Below are positions 1 to 6,329 of a stretch of 11,979 nucleotides of DNA, in pieces (within the stretch, counting starts at the first letter, position 1; each line of letters opens with the position of its first letter). This DNA is from BRH-c25 sp029553855 (GTDB taxonomy: Bacteria; Bacillota; Clostridia; Lutisporales; Lutisporaceae), in assembly GCA_035375865.1 (NCBI GenBank), contig DAOSQO010000075.1:1-11979 (forward strand), given 5' to 3'. The notes beneath the pieces were generated by a model. It made no database searches. It was given only the letters and a program-made list of their open reading frames with translations, and had not been told where the DNA came from. A program made the translations under genes and the position numbers.

Positions 1-2
1 TG

Positions 3-140
3 CCTTATATTGAGAACTTGCGCAAGCAAATAACGCTTGTTCAAGTTTGCTTCCCCGATTTCCGGGATAGCTATGCCAATAGAATATTTGCTGCCAATAT
101 TCATCGTGTTAATTTATCGGCAGCATTAACAAAGCCTTAA
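3..140 (+). CDS. C-terminal fragment of an unidentified protein (cut by window edge)
   Basis: The frame starting at base 3 is open to a TAA at 138-140 and gives about 45 residues, beginning PYIENLRKQITLVQ and ending VNLSAALTKP. The other two forward frames have stops in the first 35 bases. The fragment lies 38 bases upstream of the first kinase-like gene on the same strand, so it is probably an upstream member of the same operon. No motif is recognisable in so short a tail, and I do not assign a family. Confidence 0.55.
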   Translation, partial: PYIENLRKQITLVQVCFPDFRDSYANRIFAANIHRVNLSAALTKP

Positions 141-178
141 TAATTTTATCCGGATACTCCTATAGGGGGAAAGCTGAA

Positions 179-766
179 GTGCATGAATTCGAAAAGATAA
201 AAGTTACCCACAGTTCGTCAATAGAACTGATAATAGAGAATCCGACAGATTTAAAGCTTATTGGTAAAGGTGCCCACGGTGCCGTATTCAGACTGTCAAA
301 AGACATATGCGTAAAAATATATGCGGATGCTAATAATGCAAAAATGGAAGCAGAGGCATATAAATTGTCACAGAACTCCGACATAATCCCAAAGCTTTAT
401 GGCTCCGGGATCAACTATACTGTTATGGAGTATATAGAGGGAATATCCTTACTGGAATTCCTTTCACACAAAAAAGAAATCCCGTTTTATATTTCCAATC
501 AGCTCATAAATTTATTTAAAGAAATGCAGCGCATAGGATTCACCCGGATTGACTCATCTCTCAGGCATATCATTATTGCAGCCGATGGACATTTTAAGGT
601 GATTGACCTGGTATATTCGTATATTATATGTGAGTCATTTCCCAAAAGAGCATTTGATGATCTGAAAGATCAGTTTCTGCTGCTGCCCTTTCTGAAACAT
701 CTTATGGAAATTGATCCGGAATTATATGCCATATGGCATTCGAAAATACCCAAGCTCACAGATTAA
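179..766 (+). CDS. Kinase-fold protein, first of a tandem pair (YrzF/YbdM-like)
   Basis: This 195-residue protein has the plan of a small serine/threonine kinase. It shows a glycine loop (GKGAHGAVF, residues 29-37), an ATP-lysine candidate K46 in CVKIY, a helix-C glutamate candidate E57 or E59, a hinge MEYIEG (83-88), a catalytic-loop aspartate D125 and a metal-binding aspartate D143 in VIDL. The catalytic loop is atypical: it reads D-S-S-L-R-H where a normal kinase has D-L-K-P-E-N, so the usual Lys and Asn are replaced by Ser and His. It is much shorter than a typical 260-residue kinase domain and lacks most of the C-lobe. It starts at GTG 179, eight bases after GGGGGA (165-170). Small kinases of this kind (YrzF, YbdM) are annotated in Bacillus. 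The substrate is unknown, and it could be an active divergent kinase or a pseudokinase. Its position before a CotS-like gene suggests a sporulation role (inference). Confidence 0.75.
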   Translation: MHEFEKIKVTHSSSIELIIENPTDLKLIGKGAHGAVFRLSKDICVKIYADANNAKMEAEAYKLSQNSDIIPKLYGSGINYTVMEYIEGISLLEFLSHKKEIPFYISNQLINLFKEMQRIGFTRIDSSLRHIIIAADGHFKVIDLVYSYIICESFPKRAFDDLKDQFLLLPFLKHLMEIDPELYAIWHSKIPKLTD

Positions 767-783
767 GAAATAGGATGTGCGTC

Positions 784-1371
784 ATGAAGGACTATGAGAA
801 AATCAAAGTTAAACTAAATGATAAAGGAAAACTGGATATAAAAAACACTGTCGGCTTGCCATTAGTCGGTTTGGGGGGTCATGGGGCGGTCTTCAGAATA
901 GACGAACAAAGATGCGTAAAGATTTATATAAGTGAAGAAATTGCGGAAAATGAGAAACAAGCATACTTAAGAACGTTAGGCTCTCCGATAATACCAATTT
1001 TGTACGAAATCGGGAACAAATATCTGATTATTGAATACATTAACGGGCCAAATCTGAAGGATTTCCTGCTGCAGCAAGGGATGATGTCCCGCCGGACAGT
1101 GCAGGAGCTTGTGAATATGTTTCTTGAGATGAATCGCTTGTGTTTTCTTAGAAGAGATGAGTCCCTGAGACATATTCTGGTCAATGATGATGAAATAATT
1201 AAAATTGTAGATATTTATTATGCATTTACCCTGTATGATCCTGCACCTGTGAAATTGTTCAGACAGCTTGAAGAAATAAAAATGCTTGAAACCTTTATAA
1301 AGGAAGGCTCAATAATATCACCAACGCTGTTTGCAGAATTCAAGAAACAGATGCCGGAGTATTTTAAATAA
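784..1371 (+). CDS. Kinase-fold protein, second of the tandem pair
   Basis: This is a 195-residue paralogue of the preceding gene, separated from it by 17 bases. The key residues fall at the same residue numbers in both: glycine loop 29-37 (here GLGGHGAVF), lysine K46 (CVKIY), E57, catalytic-loop D125 and D143 (IVDI). It shares the unusual D-x-S-L-R-H loop, here D-E-S-L-R-H. The frame is open upstream to an ATG at 733 inside the previous gene. ATG 784 is preferred because it follows AGGATG (772-777) and because MKDYEKIKV then lines up with MHEFEKIKV of the first gene; ATG 775 is a weaker alternative. The pair most likely arose by gene duplication and has since diverged considerably. Substrate and activity are unknown. 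Confidence 0.75.
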   Translation: MKDYEKIKVKLNDKGKLDIKNTVGLPLVGLGGHGAVFRIDEQRCVKIYISEEIAENEKQAYLRTLGSPIIPILYEIGNKYLIIEYINGPNLKDFLLQQGMMSRRTVQELVNMFLEMNRLCFLRRDESLRHILVNDDEIIKIVDIYYAFTLYDPAPVKLFRQLEEIKMLETFIKEGSIISPTLFAEFKKQMPEYFK

Positions 1372-1396
1372 ACTGACATTGGGAGATGATTTCATA

Positions 1397-2371
1397 TTGA
1401 ATAATCAATTATTAAAAAGATCCGAACCGTTACCCTCCTTTTCTCAAATATCCGATATATGTGACTCATATGGTATAGGCAACCTGATTAAAATTGTGAG
1501 ACAAATTGAGGACACTGCAAATGTAAATATTGAGATTATTGCACAAACAGGCAAATATGTCATCAAAATCTTTACATGCGATTCAAAGCGCTTTGATTTT
1601 ATATTGGATATCTTGGGAAAGTTACGCGTTAACAAGCTGCCCGTATTGATGCCCTTGAAAAACAAATCGGGTAGTTATTTCCTGAAAATAGGCCCGAAAA
1701 TACTTCAAATAACCAAATTTGTGTACGGGTATCCCTTCAACTATTCAGTAAAGCAGACAATGTCCAGCGGCAAAATGCTTCATAAGTTTCATGATACTTT
1801 GTCCTATACAGGAAGCTTCATCAAGCCGATAGCCTCACTGTATCCTTCAACTGATACCCTTCAAAACGGAATTAATCGCCTGAAGAATATGGATGGTGAA
1901 ATACCCGGAAAGCAAATAGATTCAATACTTGGATTATATGACGAAACAGTAGGTAAATGGGAAACCTGCAAACCTGATCTGCCCGAGACAATAATCCATG
2001 GTGATTGGAACCAGGATAATCTTATTTTTAGTAAATCTGAAGAAGTATGCTTCATAATGGATTTTGAGTTTATTACAAAAGCAGAAAGGCTTTTTGATAT
2101 AGCCTACGCCCTATGGCGTCTTAATATAAATCAGGGCCATATGGATGCTGCCAGGGCTTTTATGGAAGGGTACGGCACATTGTCATATGAGGAAATACAA
2201 TATCTGCCTTTGGAAATTTGCAGAATCAGCTACTATTATATCTGCACTTCGGCATTATCTCTCAATCCAAAAAATGAATTGACCAACCATTTCAAATCAC
2301 ATTATCCGTTTATCAAGTGGGTATTGTCAAATAATGGGCAAAAAATTATAAGAGACTTATGCAAACAATGA
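1397..2371 (+). CDS. CotS-like spore coat protein, APH/choline-kinase fold
   Basis: This 324-residue protein belongs to the aminoglycoside-phosphotransferase-like superfamily, which includes CotS-family spore coat proteins. The signature HGDWNQDN at residues 201-208 is the HxDxxxxN catalytic loop, with D203 as the expected base. DFE at 222-224 supplies the metal-binding aspartate. The N-terminal lobe carries VIKIF as the likely ATP-lysine strand. Length and architecture fit CotS-type proteins (about 330-350 residues). I choose the TTG at 1397 because GGAGATGAT (1382-1390) lies six bases before it; the frame extends upstream to ATG 1331, but that would overlap the previous gene by 41 bases and has no such site. 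The catalytic residues look intact, so it may be an active small-molecule or sugar kinase rather than only structural. The next gene is a glycosyltransferase, as in other cotS loci. Confidence 0.75.
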   Translation: MNNQLLKRSEPLPSFSQISDICDSYGIGNLIKIVRQIEDTANVNIEIIAQTGKYVIKIFTCDSKRFDFILDILGKLRVNKLPVLMPLKNKSGSYFLKIGPKILQITKFVYGYPFNYSVKQTMSSGKMLHKFHDTLSYTGSFIKPIASLYPSTDTLQNGINRLKNMDGEIPGKQIDSILGLYDETVGKWETCKPDLPETIIHGDWNQDNLIFSKSEEVCFIMDFEFITKAERLFDIAYALWRLNINQGHMDAARAFMEGYGTLSYEEIQYLPLEICRISYYYICTSALSLNPKNELTNHFKSHYPFIKWVLSNNGQKIIRDLCKQ

Positions 2372-2395
2372 ATATTTGAAGATGAGGTGACCATA

Positions 2396-3340
2396 TTGTA
2401 TTTTTGTAACGTTGTTTCAAAAACAAGATTATATCAGTTAATTGCTCTATATAACTCAATAAGAGATACATGCGCTGATTTTAAGGTATTTGTTTTGTGC
2501 ATGGATAATGATACGGCAAGAATTCTTAAACAGGCAGAACTGGAGAATGCAATATTAATTACATTAGAGGATATTGAAAATGAGGTACCCAAGTCATTGA
2601 AGAGCACAAGAAGCACCAGCGAATATTGCTGGACCCTAAAGCCCGTTCTGCTGTCTTACGTGTTTGAACATTTTGAGAACATAGACTGGCTTACTTATCT
2701 GGATGCGGATATGTACTTTTTCAGTAACCCGCAAAAAATTCTCAGCTTAAGCGACAGCTGTTCAGTACTGTTATCCGAGCATGATTCAAATGAACAAATC
2801 AAATTTGTAGAAGAAGCCGTAGGAAGGTTTAATGCAGGTCTCGTAAGTTTTAAAAACAGCATAAATGGGAAAGATTGCTTGCATTGGTGGAAAAAACAGT
2901 GCCTGAAGTGGTGCTATAATACAACAGTTACCGGGCAGTTTGGGGATCAGAAATACTTAGAGGACATTTTTATATTATTTAAGGATACCTGTCCCATAAC
3001 TGTGCCCGGTGTAAATATTGCTCCATGGAATGATGCAAAATATAGTATTAATTTGAAAGAGGGCAAATTATACATTAATGACGATCCTCTAATCCTTTAT
3101 CACTATTGCGGTTTCCGCCTGATTAATAAAAATAATTGTGTATTCATGTTTGGAAATACCTGCAAACCTATTATTCATAATCCGTATATGAAAGCTGTAA
3201 AAGATACAGTCAATCTGGTAGAATCAATTGAACCGGGCTTTGACGGATGCTTTATTGAGGAATCAAAGGCAGGAAAGTTTCAGACTTTTTCCCTTGATAC
3301 GATATGGACTGCACAAAATGAGGCCGGAGGATACTGCTAA
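2396..3340 (+). CDS. GT-A fold glycosyltransferase (GT8-like)
   Basis: This 314-residue cytosolic protein is a probable nucleotide-sugar glycosyltransferase. The DxD motif is in YLDADMYFF (D103 and D105), which binds the metal and sugar nucleotide. Further family-like blocks are FNAGLVSF in the middle and YHYCGFRL towards the C-terminus. No signal peptide or membrane segment is evident. The start is TTG 2396, eight bases after GAGG (2384-2387). A GTG at 2387 in the same frame lies inside that ribosome binding site and is unlikely. The gene follows the CotS-like gene by 24 bases and ends the plus-strand operon. Its TAA overlaps by four bases the stop of the minus-strand DUF1858-like gene. The donor and acceptor cannot be told from the sequence; spore coat or surface polysaccharide is inferred from the neighbour. 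Confidence 0.8.
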   Translation: MYFCNVVSKTRLYQLIALYNSIRDTCADFKVFVLCMDNDTARILKQAELENAILITLEDIENEVPKSLKSTRSTSEYCWTLKPVLLSYVFEHFENIDWLTYLDADMYFFSNPQKILSLSDSCSVLLSEHDSNEQIKFVEEAVGRFNAGLVSFKNSINGKDCLHWWKKQCLKWCYNTTVTGQFGDQKYLEDIFILFKDTCPITVPGVNIAPWNDAKYSINLKEGKLYINDDPLILYHYCGFRLINKNNCVFMFGNTCKPIIHNPYMKAVKDTVNLVESIEPGFDGCFIEESKAGKFQTFSLDTIWTAQNEAGGYC

Positions 3341-3354
3341 TCCCCGGCCTCATT
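3317..3354. terminator. Hairpin between convergent operons
   Basis: AATGAGGCCGG (3317-3327) pairs perfectly with CCGGCCTCATT (3344-3354). Inside, GGA (3329-3331) pairs with TCC (3341-3343) after a one-base bulge, leaving a nine-base loop. On the minus strand the stem is followed by a TTTT run, which suits a terminator for the cysteine-rich/DUF1858 transcript. On the plus strand the T-tract is poor, although the hairpin sits exactly at the end of the glycosyltransferase gene. The stem also encodes the last codons of both genes. Confidence 0.6.
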
Positions 3355-3537
3355 GTTCAACATTTCCATGATCTTATTTAATTCTGTTCCTTTTTCTTCG
3401 GCAGCCTGCCGAAGTGTTTTTTCCTGGAATCCCCCTCAACCGCAGCCTGCCGAAAGCAAATCAAAGTGTTTTAGTATTTTTTTTACTCCCGGATATTTTC
3501 TTACAATCTCCTTTATCTTCATGTCCCCGCTTATCAT
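3337..3537 (-). CDS. DUF1858-like redox protein with in-frame TGA, candidate selenoprotein
   Basis: Reading from ATG 3537 to TAG 3339-3337 gives 66 residues with a single in-frame TGA at codon 34 (3438-3436). The N-terminal part is MISGDMKIKEIVRKYPGVKK...FDLLSAGCG; after the TGA it continues GGFQEKTLRQAAEEKG...IMEMLNNEAGD. Both halves match the DUF1858 (hybrid-cluster-protein-associated redox) pattern: MI-x-x-DM-x-I-x-EI/VV-x-KYP, a cysteine pair, then TL-x-x-AA-x-x-KG. Total length is normal for that family (65-75 residues). The TGA lies six residues before TL, where the family has its second redox cysteine, giving a Cys-Gly-Sec motif with C32. A SECIS-like hairpin follows. The gene begins 10 bases after the stop of the cysteine-rich gene and has no clear ribosome binding site, so it may depend on coupling. 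The alternative is a pseudogene with one nonsense mutation; normal translation would stop at 33 residues. Confidence 0.55.
3396..3414 (-). promoter_or_regulatory. Putative bacterial SECIS hairpin
   Basis: On the minus strand CTTCGGCA (3414-3407) pairs perfectly with TGCCGAAG (3403-3396) around a GGC loop. The apical loop begins 29 nt after the in-frame TGA (3438-3436). It has G in its first two positions, and the upper stem is eight base pairs. These values fit the published bacterial SECIS model (loop 16-37 nt from UGA, loop of 3-14 nt with an early G). TTCC before and GGAA after could add a lower stem. The match could be fortuitous, since the palindrome is also coding sequence. Confidence 0.45.
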
Positions 3538-3547
3538 ATTATGTCAA

Positions 3548-4312
3548 TCATGTAGCTGTATATGGGGGAGTCGGTACTCCTAGCTGCGGAGGATTAAAGG
3601 ATGGGACATCCTCGAACTCGAATTCCTCGCAAAAATTGACCTCTATAGGTGTAATATCCTCTTCAATTGAGCAGTAGCCCAATACCGGTATGCAGAGCTG
3701 CACTTCGGCATCGAATTTAATTGCAATAAACACACCCAGATTGGTAACAAGTATTTCACCGGTTGTTGTATTATTATCCTCATCGATTAATGCCTCTCCG
3801 AGGCACTGGAGTTCAAATCTTCCCTGATCCAGGAAGTGTACAAGCCTTTCAAAGTTTTCATCCGTGGTATTATGGTAAGTTCTTTTTACACTAAAAGTAA
3901 AGCAAAGCTCTCCGGAGGATCCGGCTGACAAGTTGGTCCCTTCAGGAACATCCAGCACTTCAAGCCTTATGATGTTTCCCCTGCTGTCCTTCCCAAATAC
4001 ATCACAGCAGCACTTTGCTGAGAACTTAAGCCTCTTGTCCGTATTTGTTGATACATTCTTAATCTCTACATTGCTAAGTCTGCAATTCCTCAATATTAAT
4101 GCGGGCTCTATCGTATCTTTATGAGGATTGCCGCATACCTGGAATTTGATGCCTTCAACGCAGTCCCTCAATACAAATTCGTCAAATACCTTTTTAACCT
4201 TAAGGCACTCAAATACTAAATCTTTACATTCGGTTTTTCCGCATATATTTACTTCAACCTTAGTGGTTCCTGCACATAAAACAGTTGGTAGTGTAATATT
4301 TTGCAGTGTCAT
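3548..4312 (-). CDS. Cysteine-rich protein of unknown function, possible spore coat component
   Basis: This 254-residue protein has no signal peptide or membrane segment and contains 15 cysteines, including a CCC run in FSAKCCCDVFG. It is predicted beta-rich, with alternating hydrophobic strands, and ends in a proline-rich tail (FNPPQLGVPTPPYTAT). The segment CLKVKKVFDEFVLRDC resembles a motif I associate with clostridial coat-type hypothetical proteins (KVxKVFD...DC), but I cannot confirm a named family. EVNICGKTEC near the N-terminus and EVNFCEEFEF near the C-terminus look alike and may be internal repeats. The start at ATG 4312 follows GGAAGGTG (4325-4318). High cysteine content without an export signal fits a cross-linked spore coat or exosporium protein assembled from the mother cell, and a sigma-E-like promoter upstream agrees. 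The DUF1858-like gene follows directly. Confidence 0.7.
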   Translation of the reverse strand: MTLQNITLPTVLCAGTTKVEVNICGKTECKDLVFECLKVKKVFDEFVLRDCVEGIKFQVCGNPHKDTIEPALILRNCRLSNVEIKNVSTNTDKRLKFSAKCCCDVFGKDSRGNIIRLEVLDVPEGTNLSAGSSGELCFTFSVKRTYHNTTDENFERLVHFLDQGRFELQCLGEALIDEDNNTTTGEILVTNLGVFIAIKFDAEVQLCIPVLGYCSIEEDITPIEVNFCEEFEFEDVPSFNPPQLGVPTPPYTAT

Positions 4313-4332
4313 TTTCTCACCTTCCTTATCAT

Positions 4333-4362
4333 TATTTCTATGCTGTCTAATTTATAATATGG
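4333..4362 (-). promoter_or_regulatory. Possible sigma-E type promoter of the cysteine-rich gene
   Basis: On the minus strand CCATATT (4362-4356) is followed 13 bases later by CATAGAAAT (4342-4334). The sporulation sigma-E consensus is roughly ATATT at -35 and CATACAAT at -10 with 13-15 bases between them. Transcription would begin near 4326, just before the ribosome binding site, which leaves a very short leader. AT-rich DNA makes chance matches common. Confidence 0.3.
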
Positions 4363-4495
4363 AAGTTAATATAATTTTGTGAACAAGTTTATATGAAATT
4401 TTCCAAAATAAATATATATCATATAAACATAAACAAACCCATATATATGAAATAGCCTCCTTAACACATAAATGACAAATTTCAGAGGTGATCAC
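4363..4495. other. AT-rich divergent intergenic region
   Basis: This spacer separates the divergent cysteine-rich gene and the 518-residue gene. It is very AT-rich and has CATATAAACATA and CATATATATG blocks (about 4415-4450) that could be sporulation-type -10 elements, but no convincing -35/-10 pair stands out for the plus-strand gene. AGAGGTGATC (4483-4492) is the strong ribosome binding site for ATG 4496. No small gene or RNA is visible. Confidence 0.4.
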
Positions 4496-6052
4496 ATGAC
4501 AGGTATTATTCCTTCAATACTGCTGGAAGACTCTAAATCCAACAGATACTTTTTCTATTACAAGGATTCTTCCATTTGTTACAGAGAAATCTCCGCTGCA
4601 GGAGATATAAAGGACACTATACTGATAAGCCAGGCAAATGCAGATTTTGCTGCCGCTTTGGATACAAACGACACTATCTGCCTCACCTGCAACAGCCGAT
4701 ATAAAGGAGTCCTTCTTTTTACATATTCAAATGGAGGGTGGAAGTTTGAAACTATTGTAAATCTCCACAACAGTTCAGACATATATATTATGGATATGGT
4801 GGTGCAAAATGGTTCCATACATATATTTTTCTCAAAGAAGCTGTCTTTAAGTATGTGCAATGTTTATCACTTACATAGAAGCATTAATGAACATACCCCC
4901 TATATAGATTATTCCTGGAGGAAAAACAGTCTTTCCGAAATATATCCGCAGAATATGGAAGACTCATATTCGCTGTTACCGTTAAAAAACGGCATAATAC
5001 ATTACGCCAGTGTATGGTATGATGGAGCAATCTATTGTATCAACTATTACTGCTTTGATGACTCCGTCAAATCGTGGCTGCACAAAAGCCTCAATTTTTC
5101 TTATAAAAACCAGGTGTTTATCAAGCTCATATCACACAACAAAAAAATCAACCTGTTCTGCTTTTCCAATGAAAACGGAACAGGCAATATACGCCATTTT
5201 GTGGGTAAATCCGGAGGGGGCAACGATATTGATTTTAAGGATTCCGGCAATATACGTATAGATACCGGGGGAGTTATCCCGCTGTTCTATTATGATGATA
5301 AAGCCATGCAGCTGGCATGGATAAAGGATAATATTCTTCATCAATACATATTTGATGATTCTACCGGTAAATGGAAAAAAGCCGCAACTCTGCCTATTAC
5401 AGCAGAAAGCAGCATTTATATTATCAGAACTGTTAAAAATTCCGGTCAGCCTATTATAACAAAGGGATATTTTTTTATTGACGAGAATTTCAATATTTCA
5501 AAGCCCATAGAGCGCATATCCAAAAATACCGACTCGGAAAAGTCCGGGGGAACGCAGCAATTCCCGACTGCACCTAATATGAATGATTACTTGAAACAAA
5601 TTCTTTCCGAAATAAAAGACCTATCTGACAATGTACAGTTTTTAAAAAGCAAAATAGATGACCTTGAAAGCAGTACCTTTGTTCAGAAGTCTCAAAAGGA
5701 CGAGAAGAATTTCCCCTTCGCCGCAAAACCGATAACTGCAATAAGAAATGAATCAGATTACCCGGAGCTTAAAAAAAGCGGCTTTAAAGATAAATTTATG
5801 AGAATTGAAAGTACCCCAAGTTTCGATAGCATATCAGTAAAACAGGATAATATAAATACCTATATCGGCAAACCGGCGACCAAAACACCACCTGATGAAA
5901 CTTCCTGTGAGACCAAAGGGATCATCCCTGCGACAGACAATGAAAAGCAAGCCTTTGTTTCTCCCGGTGCGGCATCCAGAATGGGCACCGATAATGCAAA
6001 TGCAAGTAAAAGCAATGCCCTCCTTAAAAGAATAGGAGAGTATTTCAAATAA
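4496..6052 (+). CDS. Beta-propeller-like protein with coiled coil and disordered tail, unknown function
   Basis: This 518-residue protein is not recognised as a named family. Residues 1-340 are a series of short beta-strand blocks with aromatic and Gly/Asn/Asp turns (for example GVLLFTYSNGGWKFETIV, KNGIIHYASVWYDGAIYCI and KDNILHQYIFDDSTGKWKK), repeating about every 45-55 residues, as in sialidase-like propellers. Residues 363-393 (LKQILSEIKDLSDNVQFLKS and onward) form a heptad coiled coil. Residues 395-505 are polar and low-complexity, probably disordered, and the end NALLKRIGEYFK is a short amphipathic helix. There is no signal peptide or transmembrane segment. The start ATG 4496 sits four bases after AGAGGTGATC; an upstream ATG at 4472 in frame precedes that site and is unlikely. 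Divergence from a likely coat gene hints at a spore-related structural or scaffolding role (inference). Confidence 0.7.
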   Translation: MTGIIPSILLEDSKSNRYFFYYKDSSICYREISAAGDIKDTILISQANADFAAALDTNDTICLTCNSRYKGVLLFTYSNGGWKFETIVNLHNSSDIYIMDMVVQNGSIHIFFSKKLSLSMCNVYHLHRSINEHTPYIDYSWRKNSLSEIYPQNMEDSYSLLPLKNGIIHYASVWYDGAIYCINYYCFDDSVKSWLHKSLNFSYKNQVFIKLISHNKKINLFCFSNENGTGNIRHFVGKSGGGNDIDFKDSGNIRIDTGGVIPLFYYDDKAMQLAWIKDNILHQYIFDDSTGKWKKAATLPITAESSIYIIRTVKNSGQPIITKGYFFIDENFNISKPIERISKNTDSEKSGGTQQFPTAPNMNDYLKQILSEIKDLSDNVQFLKSKIDDLESSTFVQKSQKDEKNFPFAAKPITAIRNESDYPELKKSGFKDKFMRIESTPSFDSISVKQDNINTYIGKPATKTPPDETSCETKGIIPATDNEKQAFVSPGAASRMGTDNANASKSNALLKRIGEYFK

Positions 6053-6063
6053 GGGATGATGCT

Positions 6064-6312
6064 AAGATTGCGAAGCAATCTTCAGACACTAGTCGCGAAA
6101 CACTAGACACTAGAAATGCCCGGGTATTCCTTATAGGTCAAAAATCCTTCACTGAGTTCAGGATGACCCAGACAAGACGTTGCAGCCTTGGTGTATTAAT
6201 ACTGCTGTCATTCCGAGCACAGCGAGGAATCCTGACCTCAGAGCCCCACCCAAATTCTAGTATCTAGTGACTAGCGTCTAGTATCTGAAAAATGTGACTG
6301 CGTCACATTTTT
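6064..6312. repeat. Composite intergenic repeat element with inverted arms
   Basis: The spacer after the 518-residue gene is a stack of palindromes. AAGATTGC-GAA-GCAATCTT (6064-6082) is a perfect 8-bp hairpin. Two 35-base arms, 6083-6117 and 6253-6287, are inverted copies matching at 28 of 35 positions without gaps and are rich in CTAGT/ACTAG heptamers. Between them are ATCCTTCACTGAGTTCAGGATGAC (split by position, about 6149-6173) and CATTCCGAGCACAGCGAGGAATCC (about 6209-6233), which are short repeats of the kind scattered through many bacterial genomes, plus a perfect GTATTAATAC palindrome (6193-6202). The right end is the terminator hairpin. No open frame or transposase is present, so it looks like a non-coding, perhaps MITE-like or accretive repeat. 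Confidence 0.65.
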
Positions 6313-6320
6313 CTCCTTTT
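6288..6320. terminator. Terminator hairpin between convergent genes
   Basis: AAAAATGTGAC (6288-6298) pairs perfectly over 11 bp with GTCACATTTTT (6302-6312) around a TGC loop. On the plus strand it is followed by CTCCTTTTT, a classical rho-independent arrangement ending the 518-residue gene. On the minus strand the stem itself ends in a T5 run, so it can also end the aminotransferase transcript, whose stop is at 6330. The sequence belongs to the dispersed AAGGAGAA repeat family. Confidence 0.7.
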
Positions 6321-6329
6321 TAAATCATA

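Noticed and set aside
1331..1396. Upstream extension of the CotS-like gene to ATG 1331
   Set aside because: It overlaps the end of the kinase-like gene and lacks a ribosome binding site, whereas TTG 1397 has GGAGATGAT at good spacing.
3337..3537. Recoding by programmed frameshift instead of selenocysteine
   Set aside because: Both halves of the protein are in the same frame, so no shift is needed; only the TGA must be read through.
3353..3677. Forward-strand open frames opposite the DUF1858-like and cysteine-rich genes
   Set aside because: They have no ribosome binding site and low-complexity products, and lie opposite minus-strand frames with family-like sequence.
6064..6312. CRISPR array reading of the repeated CTAGT units
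   Set aside because: Units are heptamers in inverted arms with no regular spacers of 30-40 bases and no cas genes.
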